A stretch of DNA of 64,000 bases from Methylobacterium symbioticum (GTDB lineage Bacteria > Pseudomonadota > Alphaproteobacteria > Rhizobiales > Beijerinckiaceae): positions 1 to 64,000 of the forward strand of contig NZ_CABFPH010000006.1 in the NCBI RefSeq assembly GCF_902141845.1. Direction: 5' to 3'. The notes beneath the pieces are model-generated. The model made no database searches. It was given only the letters and a program-made list of their open reading frames with translations, and had not been told where the DNA came from. The translations under genes were made by a program, and so were the position numbers. Within the stretch, counting starts at the first letter, position 1. Every line of letters starts with the position of its first letter. Below, piece by piece: positions 36,631 through 47,982 of the stretch.

Positions 36631-39600
36631 TCAGAACGCCTCGACCGGCGTGCTACCCGGAGTGTCGGGAGAGACCTCCGAATGGCGTAGAGCATCGGTT
36701 CGCAGCCGTTCGAGCGGCTTGCGACCGAAGGTCAGGAACAGGACCGGCGTCAGGACCGTGTCGAGGAGCGTTGCGCTGATCAGCCCGCCGAAGATCGTCA
36801 CCGCCACCGGGTGGAGGATCTCCTTGCCCGGCGCGTCGGCCCCGATCAGCAGCGGCACAAGCGCGACGCCCGCAGAAAGCGCGGTCATCAGCACCGGCGC
36901 CAGCCGCTCCAGGCTGCCGCGGATCACGAGTTCCCGACCGAAGGGGAGCCCGTCATGGATCGCGAGGTTCAGGTAGTGGCTGATCTTCAGGATGCCGTTG
37001 CGGGTGGCGATGCCGGTCAGCGTGATGAAGCCGATCATCGAGGCCACCGAGAGCGGCTGCCCGGCGAGCCAGAGGGCTGCCACCGAGCCGATAAGCGCCA
37101 GCGGGATGCTGCCGAGGATGATCAGCGTGAACACCACCGAGCGGTAGCGGCTGTAGAGCAGGGCGAAGACCAGCGCGAGCGAGAGGAGCGAGAGCAGGCC
37201 GATGGTCCGGCTCGCCTCCGCCTGCGCCTGGAAGGAGCCCTCGAGGCTGGTGGTGTAGCCGTTGGGTAGGTTCGTCGTGGCGACCTTCTCCTGGATGGCT
37301 TGGACGATCCTGCCCATGTCGGAGCCGGCCTGGGTATTGGCCTGCACGACGATGCGGCGACGGGCATTCTCGCGCAGGATCTGGTTCGGCCCGTCCGTCT
37401 CGCGGATGTCGGCGATCTGCCGCGCCGGCACCCAGCCGGACGGCGTCTCGACGAGGAGGTCGCCGAGGCGCTGAGTGGTGCGCATGGTGTCGGAGAGGCG
37501 CATCACCACGTCGAAGCGGCGATAGCCGTCCACCACCCGCGAGACCACCTGCCCGTTGGACAGGCGGCTCAACTGCTCGACCAGGGCGGCGGGCTGCACG
37601 CCGTAGAGGGCGGCCCGGGCGTAGTCGACGCGGATCTCGAGTTGCGGGATCAGCACCTGCTTCTCGACCTGGAGGTCGGCGAGGCCGGGGATCTCGGCCA
37701 TGCGCTGCCGCAGGTCCTCGGCGAGGGCGCGTAGGGTGTCGAGGTCCTCGCCGAAGATCTTCAGCGCAATCTCGGCGCGCACGCCGGACAGCATGTGGTC
37801 GAGCCGGTGCGAGATCGGCTGGCCGACATTCACGTTGACGGGGAGCACCGCGAGCCGCCCGCGGATGTCGGCGACGAGCTCGGGTTTGGGCCGGGCGCCC
37901 GGCTTCAGGTCGACCTCCAAGTCGGAGGAATGCACGCCCTCGGCATGCTCGTCGAGCTCGGCCCGGCCGGTGCGACGCCCGATGGATTTCACGTCCGGCA
38001 TCTCCAGGAGCAGGCGCTCGGCGACGAGTCCGATGCGGTTGCTCTCGGCCAGCGAGATGCCGGGATTGAAGGTCATGTTGACCGTGAACGAGCCCTCGTT
38101 GAAGGGCGGCAGGAACGTCCGAGGCAGGAAGGATGCCGCGATCCCCGCCACCGCCACCCCCAGGCCCGCGACCGCCATCACCAGCCGGGCGTGCCCGAGC
38201 AGGCCGCGCAGCAACGCGGCATTGGCGCGCTTGAGCACGCGCACGAGCCCGCTCTCGTGCTCCTCCAGCCGCTTCAGGCCCGGCAGCAGGTAGTAGGCCA
38301 GCACCGGCGTCAGGGTGATCGAGACGAGGAGGCTCGCCAGGATCGAGACGATGTAGGCTTGTCCCAGAGGCGCGAAGAGCCGGCCCTCGATGCCCGACAG
38401 GGCGAAGAGCGGCACGAAGACCAGCACGATCACCATCGTCGCGTAGACGATGCCGGAGCGCACCTCGTTCGAGGCGGAGACCACCACCTCGAAGACGGAG
38501 CGTGGATTGCCGGCCTTCCGGTTCTCGCCGAGGCGCCGGAAGATGTTCTCCACGTCGACCACGGCGTCGTCGACGAGCTCGCCGATGGCGATGGCGAGCC
38601 CGCCGAGCGTCATCGTGTTGATGGAGAGCCCCGCGAGGTGGAACACGATGGCGGTGGCGAGGATCGAGACCGGGATCGCGGTCAGCGAGATCGCGGTGGT
38701 GCGCACGTTGAGCAGGAAGGCGAACAGCACGACCGCGACGACGACGACCGCCTCCATCAGCACGGTCTCGACGTTGCGGATCGAGGTTTCGATGAAATTG
38801 GCCTGCCGGAAGATCAGTTGGTCCGCGCGTACGCCCTTGAACGCGCAGGCCTCGCCGGCCGGCTCCGTCAGGGACGAGGCCCCGGTCTTTCCCGCACCGG
38901 CGCCGCAGGCGTTCAGGCTGGCGGTGATGTCCTTGAGCGCCGCTTCGACCTCGCGGGTGAGGCGGACCGTATCGACGCCCGGCTGCTTCTCCACCGAGAC
39001 GACGACGGCCGGCGCGCCCATGTAGCCCGCATCGCCCCGCTTCACCCGGGCGGCGAAGGAGACCTCGGCCACCTGCCGAAGGTAGACCGGTCGGTTGTTG
39101 ACCGTGGCCACGACCATGTTGCGCAGGTCGTCGAGGTTCATGGTCCGGCCGAGGTTCCGGATCAGGTACTCGCGGGCATACTGGTCGGTGAAGCCGCCGC
39201 CGGTATTGGTGCCGAACTGGGCGAGCGCCGTCTCCAGTTGGATGTGCGTGATGCCGAGCGCACGGAGCGCCGTGGGCTGGGGCGCCACCCGGAACTGACG
39301 CACCTCGCCGCCCATCGGGATCACCTGCGCCACGCCGGGGATCGCGAGCAGGCGCGGCCGGATGGTGAAGTCGGCCAGTTCCCGCAGCTGCATCGGCGAG
39401 ACCGAGCCGCCGCTCAACGCCACCATTACGATCTGGCCCATGATCGAGGAGACCGGGCCCATCATCGGATTCACGGTCGGGGGCAGTTGCGGCCGCACCA
39501 TCGCAAGCCTCTCTGAGACCTGCTGGCGGTTGCGGTAGATGTCGGTGCCCCAGTCGAACTCGACGTAGATCACCGAGAGGCCGACGCCCGAGACCGAGCG

Positions 39601-39846
39601 GACGCGGGTGACGCCGGGCAGGCCGTTCATCTGCGTCTCGAGGGGGAAGGTGACGAGCTGCTCGACCTCCTGGGGCGCGAGGCCCTCCGCCTCGGTCATG
39701 ATGGTGACGGTCGGCCGGTTGAGGTCGGGGAAGACGTCCACCGGCAGCTTCGTCACGACGAAGGATCCGTAGAGGACGAGCACGGCCGCGAGCGCCAGCA
39801 CGAGCAGGCGGTTGCGCAGGGACTGCGTGACGAGGAGCGTGAACAT
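36631..39846 (-). CDS. Heavy-metal RND pump with unusual TM4 motif
   Basis: A 1071-residue RND pump. Start taken at ATG 39846 ([17 protein letters not shown]), 13 bases after the adaptor stop. Family landmarks are [20 protein letters not shown], the porter motifs and the second half with [20 protein letters not shown]. The TM4 relay reads [20 protein letters not shown] near residue 418, unlike CzcA (DFG-x3-DGA) and unlike CusA (AIG-x2-VDAA). The subclass and metal are therefore uncertain. An extra cysteine-bearing loop ([11 protein letters not shown]...GEACAFKG) occurs around residues 318-342 in the porter region, where it could bind metal. It works with the adaptor upstream and the TolC channel downstream. 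It is not a recent copy of the plus-strand CzcA. Confidence 0.9.
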   Translation of the reverse strand: MFTLLVTQSLRNRLLVLALAAVLVLYGSFVVTKLPVDVFPDLNRPTVTIMTEAEGLAPQEVEQLVTFPLETQMNGLPGVTRVRSVSGVGLSVIYVEFDWGTDIYRNRQQVSERLAMVRPQLPPTVNPMMGPVSSIMGQIVMVALSGGSVSPMQLRELADFTIRPRLLAIPGVAQVIPMGGEVRQFRVAPQPTALRALGITHIQLETALAQFGTNTGGGFTDQYAREYLIRNLGRTMNLDDLRNMVVATVNNRPVYLRQVAEVSFAARVKRGDAGYMGAPAVVVSVEKQPGVDTVRLTREVEAALKDITASLNACGAGAGKTGASSLTEPAGEACAFKGVRADQLIFRQANFIETSIRNVETVLMEAVVVVAVVLFAFLLNVRTTAISLTAIPVSILATAIVFHLAGLSINTMTLGGLAIAIGELVDDAVVDVENIFRRLGENRKAGNPRSVFEVVVSASNEVRSGIVYATMVIVLVFVPLFALSGIEGRLFAPLGQAYIVSILASLLVSITLTPVLAYYLLPGLKRLEEHESGLVRVLKRANAALLRGLLGHARLVMAVAGLGVAVAGIAASFLPRTFLPPFNEGSFTVNMTFNPGISLAESNRIGLVAERLLLEMPDVKSIGRRTGRAELDEHAEGVHSSDLEVDLKPGARPKPELVADIRGRLAVLPVNVNVGQPISHRLDHMLSGVRAEIALKIFGEDLDTLRALAEDLRQRMAEIPGLADLQVEKQVLIPQLEIRVDYARAALYGVQPAALVEQLSRLSNGQVVSRVVDGYRRFDVVMRLSDTMRTTQRLGDLLVETPSGWVPARQIADIRETDGPNQILRENARRRIVVQANTQAGSDMGRIVQAIQEKVATTNLPNGYTTSLEGSFQAQAEASRTIGLLSLLSLALVFALLYSRYRSVVFTLIILGSIPLALIGSVAALWLAGQPLSVASMIGFITLTGIATRNGILKISHYLNLAIHDGLPFGRELVIRGSLERLAPVLMTALSAGVALVPLLIGADAPGKEILHPVAVTIFGGLISATLLDTVLTPVLFLTFGRKPLERLRTDALRHSEVSPDTPGSTPVEAF

Positions 39847-39859
39847 CGGGCGCCTCTCC

Positions 39860-41581
39860 TCAGCGGACCTGGTTGAGGAGTTCGGCACCCTGGGTCACGA
39901 TCCGCTTGCCCGGCACCAGTCCGGACACGACCAGAACGTGGCCTGCGTCGAGGGGCTCGACGCGCACCTCGCGCGGTTGGAAGCGCTCGGGGGCGGTGTG
40001 CTCGTAGACGATGTTCTGTCCGTTTCCGCCGCGGACCACGCTCATGCGCGGCAGCGACAATCCCGCCTGCTGCGCGTCGGTCGCGGCCAGCACCGTGACG
40101 AACTGCCCGGTGCGCAGTTCCGGCGGCGCGCCCTGCACCGCGAAATGCAAGGGAACGGCCTGGCTGCGGTCGGCCAGTCCCGCGCCCATGTAGGCAAGAC
40201 GGAGCATCCGGCCGCTCGCCATGCGTGCGGTGGCGTCCTGCCCGCCGGCCAGCGCGTCGAAGCTCAGAGCCTCGACCCAGAGGCGCGTCGGATCGACGAT
40301 CTGGAAGACCTGCACGCCGGGGCTCGCCATCTGGCCGGCGACCGCGTTCGCCTCCGCGATGACTCCGTCGACCGGTGCCTTGAGCGCCTCGGGCTGCTGG
40401 CGGATGTTGTCGAGGGCCGAGCGGCGGTCGAGCAGGCCTTTCAGCTCGGCCTGGGCGTCCTCGAGCTGAACCTGCGAGACGGCACCACCTGGCGCGAGCT
40501 TGCGGTAGCGCTCGACCCGCCGCTCGACGATCACGATCTGCTGGTCGAGCTCGCCCTGGCGCTGGCGCATGTCGGAGACGTCGACGGCCTGGACCGGCGG
40601 CGTCACGTAGGCCAGCACCTCTCCCTTCCGCACCTTCGTGCCGAGCCGTGGGAAGATTCCGGACTCCGGAGGGGAAAGGCGGCCGCCGACCGAGGACTGG
40701 ACCACGCCGCTGGCGCTCGGATCGGGAACGATGCGGCCCGGGAGTTCGATCGTCCGACGGAGGGTATCGGAGGCGATCACCACGGTCCTGACCGCGAGGA
40801 CACGCTGCGTCGGCTTCGGCACGAAGATCGATCCGTCCGGCTGGCGTCGCGCCAGGTCCTGGGAGCTCGGCGCCGCCATCTGAAGAATCTGGGGCGCAGG
40901 TGCGCCGGTCCCGCCATGGCCTTCGTCCGCGAAGGCACGGGGCGCGAATGCGAGGGCAACGACGAGCGCGACCAGGGCGGTGGCGGGCAGGTAGCGCCGT
41001 CCACGCATCAGAAGCGTGACGGCGATGCCCAGGAGAAAGCCGATTCCCCCGATCGCCAGCGGGAGCGGATCAGCCTCCTTGAGGTGGCGCCGGAAGTCGT
41101 GGGCCGCCGCGAGGCCGATCGTCCAGGCGGAAGCGCCCGCCGCCTGGGGCGCCGGTTGCGGCTCCGGAACGACCAGCGTGACCGGAAACATGTCGGCGGC
41201 ACCGGCGGCCGTCACGGTGAACAGCACCTCGTGCTCGCCGGGATGGGCGCTCCAGGGAGCGTCGAACGCGTAGCTGCCGTCCGGCATCGGCGTGCCGGCG
41301 GCCGGTCCTTCGGGCGTCTCCGCCTGCACGGCGGCGTCCGTCACCGGCTCGTTCGTGCCCGCGCGGTCGAGGAAGACCGCCAGCCGCCCGCCGCGGGCGA
41401 TCGCCACCAGTTCGAGGGCATCCGTGCTGGATGTACCGCGCGGCGCGGTCGACGTCGGCGGACCCTGTGCTTCGCTGCCGTGGTCGTGACCTTCGTGGGA
41501 GAAGGAAGTCGTCGGCGCGCAAGCCCAAAGGGCGAGCGTCAGGACGGCCATCCGCAGGGCGGAGGCGGAGAGTGAACGCAT
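39860..41581 (-). CDS. RND efflux adaptor with fused N-terminal membrane module
   Basis: A 573-residue adaptor, longer than usual. Residues 1-30 are a signal peptide ending in a His/Asp patch ([10 protein letters not shown]). A beta-rich domain follows ([20 protein letters not shown]), then two hydrophobic segments ([20 protein letters not shown] and [20 protein letters not shown]), the second looking like the signal peptide of an ordinary adaptor with a second HGG patch. From about residue 240 it is a normal membrane-fusion protein: [31 protein letters not shown], an alpha-hairpin and [16 protein letters not shown]. This looks like a fusion of a small metal-binding membrane protein gene with an adaptor gene. 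It precedes the RND pump by 13 bases and starts the core of the operon. Confidence 0.85.
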   Translation of the reverse strand: MRSLSASALRMAVLTLALWACAPTTSFSHEGHDHGSEAQGPPTSTAPRGTSSTDALELVAIARGGRLAVFLDRAGTNEPVTDAAVQAETPEGPAAGTPMPDGSYAFDAPWSAHPGEHEVLFTVTAAGAADMFPVTLVVPEPQPAPQAAGASAWTIGLAAAHDFRRHLKEADPLPLAIGGIGFLLGIAVTLLMRGRRYLPATALVALVVALAFAPRAFADEGHGGTGAPAPQILQMAAPSSQDLARRQPDGSIFVPKPTQRVLAVRTVVIASDTLRRTIELPGRIVPDPSASGVVQSSVGGRLSPPESGIFPRLGTKVRKGEVLAYVTPPVQAVDVSDMRQRQGELDQQIVIVERRVERYRKLAPGGAVSQVQLEDAQAELKGLLDRRSALDNIRQQPEALKAPVDGVIAEANAVAGQMASPGVQVFQIVDPTRLWVEALSFDALAGGQDATARMASGRMLRLAYMGAGLADRSQAVPLHFAVQGAPPELRTGQFVTVLAATDAQQAGLSLPRMSVVRGGNGQNIVYEHTAPERFQPREVRVEPLDAGHVLVVSGLVPGKRIVTQGAELLNQVR

Positions 41582-41664
41582 GGAGAATCAAGCCTTCGCG
41601 ATATGGGAGGCCGGCGGCGACCTTCCGCAGGCGACCGCTCGGAACGCGCGTCGAAGCGCGGACC

Positions 41665-42057
41665 TCAGGCGAAGGTTCGAGGGGGCTCGGGTAGCGTCTC
41701 GGGACTTACGCTGTCAAACGCGACGACGCGGATCCCGGCCAAGGTCCGCTCCAGACGCCAGGAGACGGGCACGGCCGCACAATACCAGCGCGCGAGCGAG
41801 GCTTGGCAGCAGCAGCAGCTCATCCCGCATTGTGCGGCCGATGCGTCGCCGTTGTCCCGTTGTTCCACGTCGTCTGACAGGCCGCGCGACAGCTCGGCAT
41901 CCGATTTGTCGGAATGGTCGACCACAGCCACCTTCGGATAGCCGGCGTGGCTGGCGCCTGCATGCGCATGACCCGCGCCCGCCATCGAGAAGGCGGCAAA
42001 CATCACGACCTGGACGATCGTGAGGAGTTCGCGCCAAAGGGACCGGGTCGCCGACAT
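41665..42057 (-). CDS. Small Cys-rich membrane or secreted protein heading the efflux operon
   Basis: A 130-residue protein. An N-terminal hydrophobic segment (LLTIVQVVMFAAFSMAGAG) is followed by HAHAGASHAG, an acidic linker and a striking cysteine run QCGMSCCCCQASLARWYC. This is reminiscent of DUF2946-type proteins near copper or zinc genes, but the family is not certain. The His and Cys clusters point to metal binding on the periplasmic side. It is 83 bases upstream of the adaptor gene on the same strand and likely the first gene of the operon. Its counterpart at 27841 heads the convergent operon. Confidence 0.65.
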   Translation of the reverse strand: MSATRSLWRELLTIVQVVMFAAFSMAGAGHAHAGASHAGYPKVAVVDHSDKSDAELSRGLSDDVEQRDNGDASAAQCGMSCCCCQASLARWYCAAVPVSWRLERTLAGIRVVAFDSVSPETLPEPPRTFA

Positions 42058-43028
42058 GACGCGGCGTCCATATCACATCTTGGCCGTCCGGCCATCCGCT
42101 TTCTGTTGCCGAGCAGCCTCGCCCTGATCGGTTCGCGTGCCGACCTCGCATTCAAACCACCGCAGGACGGCGAGACCATCGGAATGAAGTTCCGCGCGAG
42201 GCCTTCCCGATGCCTCGCGCGGCCGCGGTGCGAGCCAGCGCCTTCCTGTGACGGTGGGGTGGACGGCGTACCGGCTTCGAGCCGGGCATGCTCGGGGCAC
42301 GTCCGGCGCTTCGCATCTCGGCGCCTGCGTGTCGGCGCTTCCGTGACGAACGGCGTCGGATCGCCGCGTCTTCGGTCCGGACGAACGGCCCTCGAGACGG
42401 CCGCGGCGCCGACCGGTCCGACCTCGAGGCATGGCGACTGGCGGTCGGAGGCGGGAGCGGCAGGTCGGCGGAGGCCGCATCGAGGCGGATCTCGGCGGTT
42501 CGGTCACGTGGCGACGTCGAGCACGTCCGGATCAGCGACGTTCCGGCAATCCGACCGGCACCTCGACGTACAGGCCCCGGCGGATCTGCCCGTGCCTCAT
42601 GATGTGACGCTCCCCGCGCGCCGCCATCGTCGGACGATCCGTCGACGGCCGCAACGTTCGCCATGCCGAGCAGGGAGGAACTCGTGCGCTCGATTTGACC
42701 ACGATCAAACTTCATTGCCGCGACGTCACGCAACATCGGATTCGGGGCGCCTGCGCCTCGATCGCCACCTTGATCGCGCTCGGGATGGATCGTGCCGGCC
42801 GAGATCGGAAGAGTCCGATATCACGCAGTTTCTCGCGCGAAGGGCCATCGACATGCTCGCATGCCGGACAGATGAAGAATTCAGCATGAAGTTCACGCCC
42901 GTCGATCGAGAAAAACCGCTCGATACCATCGCGGCGCGAGAACGGCGGCGAACAACCGAGGCGGCCTGACGGAGAATTCGAGGATCCGAAGTCCGACATC
43001 GGCGGCAGACGAAGGCCAGGTGACAGGA
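42058..43028. other. Gap with no firm gene, divergent promoter region
   Basis: This holds the leaders of the minus-strand efflux operon and of the acyltransferase gene. On the minus strand, 42790-42960 reads RRDGIERFFSIDGRELHAEF followed by FICPACEHVDG, which looks like part of a lost zinc-ribbon protein. No intact frame exists. No operator could be assigned. Confidence 0.4.
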
Positions 43029-44939
43029 ATGGATATCGAGTACCGGTCCGACCTGGATGGGTTGCGCGCACTCGCGGTCAGCCTGGTCGTCCTCTTCCAT
43101 CTCGGCGTTCCCTGGTTGGCGGGAGGCTATGTCGGCGTGGACATCTTCTTCGTCATCTCCGGTTTCCTCATCACGTCGATCGTCGCGCGCCAGATCGACG
43201 AGGGCCGGTTCTCCCTTCTAACCTTCTACGAAAGAAGGGCACGTCGCATCCTGCCCGCTCTGATCGCGGTTCTCGCCGTCGTGCTGGTGTTGTCCGCCTT
43301 CGTGCTTCTGCCGTCGCACCTTCGACCCGTGCCGCGCACCATCTGGGCCACGCTCCTCTTCGGCTCCAACGTGCTGTTCGCCCAGGAGGCCGGCTATTTC
43401 GCCAGCGACGTCCATACCTTGCCCTTGCTGCACACATGGTCGCTTGCCGTGGAGGAGCAGTTCTACCTTGCCTTCCCGCTGCTGCTCGCGGCGCTGCACG
43501 CCTTCGGATCGAACCGGCGTGCCGCGGTCGTATGGACACTCGCGCTCGCTTCGCTCGTCCTCGGCATCGCGCTTCTCGCCGACCATCCGAACTTCACCTT
43601 CTACATGTTGCCGACCCGTGCTTGGGAACTGCTGACCGGCTCGCTGCTGGCGATCGGCGCCGTGCCGAGGATCAGCCGCCCGAGCGTGCGGCTCGCAGCA
43701 GCGGCGGCGGGGCTGGGCCTGATCCTCTACGCCGCATTCGGGTTCACGCAGGACACGCCGTTCCCGGGCCTCAATGCGCTCTATCCGGTGCTGGGCACGG
43801 CGCTCGTCATCCACGCGGCACCCGGCACGCCCGTCGGCCGAGCGCTCGGGTGGCGGCCGGCGGTCTTCGTAGGGCTGCTTTCGTATTCCCTCTATCTCTG
43901 GCACTGGCCGATCATCGTATTCGCCCGCTACGTCCTCGACCGCCCGCTGCAAGGGGCGGCTCAGGTCGGCGCGCTCTGCGCGATGGTCGTGGCGGCCTTC
44001 CTGTCGTGGCGCTTCGTCGAACGCCCGTTCCGTTCGCCCCGTACGATCCGACGCGGCCGACTTCTCGGCCATGTCGCCGTGGCATCCTCGGTCCTGTTCG
44101 TTGGATCGGCCGCGTTGCGCCTCCTGGACGGCTGGCCGGGACGCTTCGCTCCGGAAGTCGTGGCCTTCGATGCGGCCGCCGGCGGTTTCAGCCCGCTCCG
44201 GGAAGCCTGCCACGGCGCCGTCGGACGGATCGTGGGACAGGTGGAACCCTGCGCGCTCGGTACGCCGAACACCGTTCCGACCTATGCTGTGTGGGGCGAC
44301 AGTCACGGGGTGGAACTCTCATACGCGCTGGCAGAGCATGCTGCCCACAACGGGACGTCCCTCGCGCAGCTGACCGCATCGAAATGTCCGCCTTTCCTGC
44401 TGGTCGATCTGCCGGAACTCCCTGGATGCGCGGAGCACAATCGAGCTGTCCTGGGATGGCTCGGCAACCAGCCGCAGGTCCGTACCGTCTTCATCGTCGG
44501 TTTCTGGGCAAACCGAACCTACGCGGAGCTGGACGATTTGGACGACGGCCTCCTCAACGCCGTCAGATCGCTGCGAGAGGACGGGCGGCGCGTCATCCTG
44601 ATCGATGCGGTGCCGGCGAACGACTTCGACGTGCCTCACCGCCTCGCCAATCTTTCCCGGACCAAGCCGCTGTCACCGGTCGCCGGCATCTGTCCAAAGG
44701 CCGTCGATCATGCCACCGCGTATCTCGAGCTGGCCCGGCAGATGCTCGTCGAAGCGGGCGTGGAGATCGTGCGCCCCAGCGAGACCCTCTGCACGGACAA
44801 GACCTGCGCCATCGTCAGCGGGAACCGACCGCTCTATTTCGACTCGCACCATCTTTCGGTCGACGGCGCGCGCATGGTCGCAGCCGCAGCCGCAGCCGTA
44901 TTCGGTTGCCGGCCCGACGAAACGCAATCACACCTGTGA
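43029..44939 (+). CDS. Membrane acyltransferase with C-terminal SGNH domain (OafA-like)
   Basis: A 636-residue protein. The N-terminal half is an acyltransferase-3 membrane domain: YRSDLDGLRALAVSLVVLFH, GGYVGVDIFFVISGFLI, and HTWSLAVEEQFYLAFPLLLA, about ten helices in all, ending at FVERPFRSPRT. The C-terminal part is a periplasmic SGNH hydrolase-like domain with block I VWGDSHGVEL and the final Asp-x-x-His in FDSHHLSVDGAR. OafA/OatA-like enzymes move acyl groups (often acetyl) from the cytoplasm to surface sugars such as O-antigen or exopolysaccharide. Start at ATG 43029; a GTG three codons earlier is possible. It is not in an operon and a strong hairpin follows. Confidence 0.9.
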   Translation: MDIEYRSDLDGLRALAVSLVVLFHLGVPWLAGGYVGVDIFFVISGFLITSIVARQIDEGRFSLLTFYERRARRILPALIAVLAVVLVLSAFVLLPSHLRPVPRTIWATLLFGSNVLFAQEAGYFASDVHTLPLLHTWSLAVEEQFYLAFPLLLAALHAFGSNRRAAVVWTLALASLVLGIALLADHPNFTFYMLPTRAWELLTGSLLAIGAVPRISRPSVRLAAAAAGLGLILYAAFGFTQDTPFPGLNALYPVLGTALVIHAAPGTPVGRALGWRPAVFVGLLSYSLYLWHWPIIVFARYVLDRPLQGAAQVGALCAMVVAAFLSWRFVERPFRSPRTIRRGRLLGHVAVASSVLFVGSAALRLLDGWPGRFAPEVVAFDAAAGGFSPLREACHGAVGRIVGQVEPCALGTPNTVPTYAVWGDSHGVELSYALAEHAAHNGTSLAQLTASKCPPFLLVDLPELPGCAEHNRAVLGWLGNQPQVRTVFIVGFWANRTYAELDDLDDGLLNAVRSLREDGRRVILIDAVPANDFDVPHRLANLSRTKPLSPVAGICPKAVDHATAYLELARQMLVEAGVEIVRPSETLCTDKTCAIVSGNRPLYFDSHHLSVDGARMVAAAAAAVFGCRPDETQSHL

Positions 44940-45007
44940 GCCTCTGCATCCGACCGCTCTCGGACGTGGTCGTCCGCTCCGTCGATCCGCCGGAAGCACG
45001 GCGCATC

Positions 45008-45037
45008 CGGTGGCCGACGCCTGCGCGTCGGCCACCG
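45008..45037 (+). terminator. Terminator-like hairpin after the acyltransferase
   Basis: A perfect 13-pair GC-rich stem with a CTGC loop starts 69 bases after the stop. It is the strongest hairpin found in the window; no T tract follows. Confidence 0.65.
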
Positions 45038-45737
45038 AGCTCGCCCGCCGCGGCTTGTTCTCCGGTCGCGGCAACAAGGAAGTTCCGCCGCTCCTCGCGC
45101 ATGGGATTTGTCTCCCGCCCATGGAAGCACCGGAGCCGGCCCGGGGCGGCGCTGCCGCGGGGCGCGGACGGAGGGCCGGAAATCCATCGCGCGAGGGACG
45201 AGGCGGCCTCGGCGTCCGCCGCCCGCATCCGAAGCCCGCACCGGATTCCGACTCTCGACAGACGGCGAGGGCTGCCGGCGGCGCGTTGCGTCGTCGAGGT
45301 CCGCGCCGCCGGCCAAGGCTTTCAGCGCTACCGATCGCGCGGCTCCGGAAGGAGCCGAGGCGGTCCGGTGCAAGTTGCGGAAACGCCGCGCAGCTCGACG
45401 CCGAAACGCGAATGGCTGAAGAACAGGCGCGGCAACCGCGCCCGACGGCCCCGTGGAGACCACCTGCCCGTCGCCGCGCGTGGTGGGTGCCGCGGTCGGC
45501 CGGCAATAGCGCACACGAAACGACGACGGACGATCGCCCCGATATCGATACGACCGCGTGGTGCCTGAGCGGTCATCGGGCCGTCAGCGTCGACCCTAGG
45601 ATCGTCGACGTGCTGGACGTTCGCCGAATTGCGAGATCCGCCTGATCGGCGCGGTCGCGGCTGGTAGCGATTCCCAGCGGACATGCCCTCGATCCGCGCG
45701 CACGGCGCCGCAACCACGGAACGACCGCCGCGCACCT
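45038..45737. other. Gap with no supported gene
   Basis: Frames on both strands stay open but translate to arginine/alanine-rich sequences without family features. No repeat found. Confidence 0.5.
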
Positions 45738-46478
45738 TCAAGGTCTGACCGTAGCCGGCGCGTCCGGATGGGCATCGGGCTGAGCCGACCATTCGCTCGA
45801 AACGTAGGAGCTTCCCGGAAGTGCGACCGTCAGGCCGAAGGCGATCACCGCCAGCGCTCCGGAAAAGGCGGCGGGAACGAGAAACGCCTGGGGGCCTAGG
45901 GAAGACTGGAGGAAGCCTCCGGCGACCGCACCGGAGGTCAGACCGACCCAGAGAGGCGCCTGGATCCAGAACGACGGGGCGGGCTTGTGCAAGACCATGT
46001 TTGCGAGGCCGGTTCCAAACCGCACCACGGTGCCCGTGACGTAGGTGAGAGCGATGCTTCGTCCACCCTCGTCCTGAAGCGTCGCATTCAGTATGCCCAG
46101 AGCGAAGACCACCGGGTAGGCATGCAGCGGGAACGCCTCGGGCCCCTCCGGAAGCAGGTTGCCGATCGCGAAGAGGAAGGCCTGTACGCTCAGAAGCACC
46201 GAGAGGCGCCATTGTCCCGACCATGCCGCCAGCAATGTGCCGGAGAACGCCCCGAAACAAAACAAGGCAATGGTGCTGCCAAACCTTGTCACGCCTACCC
46301 AGTCGAACAAACTAGCCGACACGCCGAAACGCGTCGTGTTGCCGCTCATGAACGACATAAAAAGCTGGGAATGCTCCAGAAATCCGATCGAGTCCGACGC
46401 TCCGGCCAATGCAGAAAGCGCCACGGCAAGTGATACCCGGCTTGCCGAATTTTCAGGAAAGGACTTATCCAACCTCAC
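45738..46478 (-). CDS. YoaK/DUF1275-family membrane protein
   Basis: A 246-residue inner-membrane protein of the YoaK (DUF1275) family. The family signature is clear: GASDSIGFLEHSQLFMSFMS followed directly by GNTTRFGVS, then GTLLAAWSG, FALGILNATLQDEGGRS, TYVTGTVVRFG and later hydrophobic helices. It has six or seven membrane segments. The family is widespread and its function unknown. The frame is open to an ATG at 46607, but those residues look non-coding; GTG 46478 lies 3 bases and TTG 46472 nine bases after a GGAGG, and the shorter length fits the family. It stands alone between decayed regions. Confidence 0.82.
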   Translation of the reverse strand: MRLDKSFPENSASRVSLAVALSALAGASDSIGFLEHSQLFMSFMSGNTTRFGVSASLFDWVGVTRFGSTIALFCFGAFSGTLLAAWSGQWRLSVLLSVQAFLFAIGNLLPEGPEAFPLHAYPVVFALGILNATLQDEGGRSIALTYVTGTVVRFGTGLANMVLHKPAPSFWIQAPLWVGLTSGAVAGGFLQSSLGPQAFLVPAAFSGALAVIAFGLTVALPGSSYVSSEWSAQPDAHPDAPATVRP

Positions 46479-46607
46479 AGGCCTCCAAGCAAATCTTTGC
46501 CATATGCGTTTGTCTATTAATGTCGCGCCCGACCCTCGCTCGCACAGTCCCGCTCGGATCTTCATCTTCAAGCGACTTGCACGATCCCAGACTTCCTGCA
46601 GATGCAT

Positions 46608-47772
46608 GGCGAGCCGTGCGCCGAAATCTAGCTAGCGTCGTGTCTTGCCTCGCGCGTGGCTCGATCGTGTCAAAGTTCGAACACTTCACTTGACGACATA
46701 GATCGATGGTGCCGAGTCGGTCGCATCCACGGCCTGTTTCGAGCGGAACCGAGGCGCGACGTCGATGGACACGGTCGACCGAGATCGAGAGAAGACGGGT
46801 TACCGCTCCCAGGCTTCTTCGGATCCGTTGTCAGGCGTGGCTTCGGCCGCAAGATTCCGCGGGGCCGCATCGGTCCGGCAGTTGCAGGATCGATGTCCGC
46901 AGTCCAATCCTCTCAACGCAGCCACCCACTGACTCTGAAACCCTTGCAGAGGCTGCCTTCCCACACATTCGCTCTGAGCCAATTAGCCTGCCGAGATTCG
47001 CAGCGTCGAAATCTTACCGACCAATAGTGTTGGTAGAACCATCCGGAAGGCGCTCTGGACCGTCCTGACACTCGAAATACATGATTGATTCCACGTTTCC
47101 GATCGGCTGCACTCCAAGTGCGGTGCCATACCGGTCCTGTCCACCGTCACGCTATTCACGACCCTTGCTCCGAACGACCGATCAGCAAGGGCAACGGGCA
47201 CCCCAAATCATACGGACCCTGGGGTTCTTGACCTTGTGCGCCGCATCGACGGGATGCTGCACGACACCGTGCAGGTTCCGACGCAGCGCAGCCTATATGC
47301 GGTCGTGGATCTCGTGCGCTGCGGTCGCACCCATGACCACTGAGGATGCCGCCGGGCCAGACCTGTATCTCGACAATCGCGCGAAGCGCGGCCTTGTTCA
47401 GGTCAACGTGCGGTCTGGTCGACCTTGATAGCGAGAATCTCTGAGGTTTGACGTAGCGGTGCGGTGCGCCCAAGCGCCCCCCCGGGACCCAGGACGATCT
47501 GGGGCCGTCCGGTGACGTCAACCGGGCACGCCGCAAGCGGATTGCGCGATGACCGCTGCATCGATACCAACAGTCGGACGATGACGTCGGCGCCTCGATG
47601 CGCGACAACTTCAGAACTACTTGCTTCGTACTCGCCTTCTAACAACGCTTCATCCTAACTTCCTTTGTCCCCGACCGATTCTCTGGATCGCCTTGGTCTA
47701 AAATCAGACAATTGGGTCAACGTTGTATGCGATTCGCGCAATCGCCTCTCTGAGAGGCTCCTAATCCATAAT
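46608..47772. other. Decayed region with no intact gene
   Basis: More than 1 kb with short, broken protein-like pieces only. On the minus strand near 47240-47340 one frame reads MGATAAHEIHDRI then AALRRNLHGVV, which loosely recalls the C-terminal domain of a CDF transporter but is interrupted. The 3' part runs into the YeiH remnant. No RNA gene or repeat was recognised. Confidence 0.4.
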
Positions 47773-47982
47773 CTTGGTGCCCTGGTGCCGGACGCGTCGG
47801 TGGCGCCGATCTCGAAGCTGGCGGGCTTCCTCACCGTGGTGTCGATGGCCGCGCTCGGCCTCGGCGTCGACGTGCGCGTGCTCGCCCGGGTCGGCGCCCG
47901 CGTCACGCTCGCGGTGACCGGATCGCTCCTCGTCCTGCTCGCCATCAGCGTCCTGCTCATCCGCGGACTCGGCCTGAGCTAA
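47773..47982 (+). pseudogene. C-terminal fragment of a YeiH-type (UPF0324) membrane protein
   Basis: About 70 residues: LGALVPDASVAPISKLAGFL, TVVSMAALGLGVDVRVLARV and a last helix ending IRGLGLS. This matches the last two helices of YeiH-family putative sulfate exporters, including the conserved SMAALGLGVDVR segment. The rest of the gene, about 250 residues, is missing; the sequence upstream is unrelated, so the gene was truncated by a deletion or insertion ending near 47770. Confidence 0.75.

Noticed and set aside
37795..39516. Long plus-strand frame opposite the second RND pump
   Set aside because: Shadow of the pump gene: composition biased to Arg, Asp and His and no recognisable domain.
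43436..45568. 710-codon plus-strand frame overlapping the acyltransferase gene
   Set aside because: It is out of frame with the acyltransferase motifs and lacks any family features; its tail crosses a strong hairpin.
47240..47400. Possible CDF C-terminal fragment on the minus strand
   Set aside because: The short match (AAHEIHDRI...LHGVV) is interrupted by a stop and too short to support a family call; kept only as a note in the gap entry.
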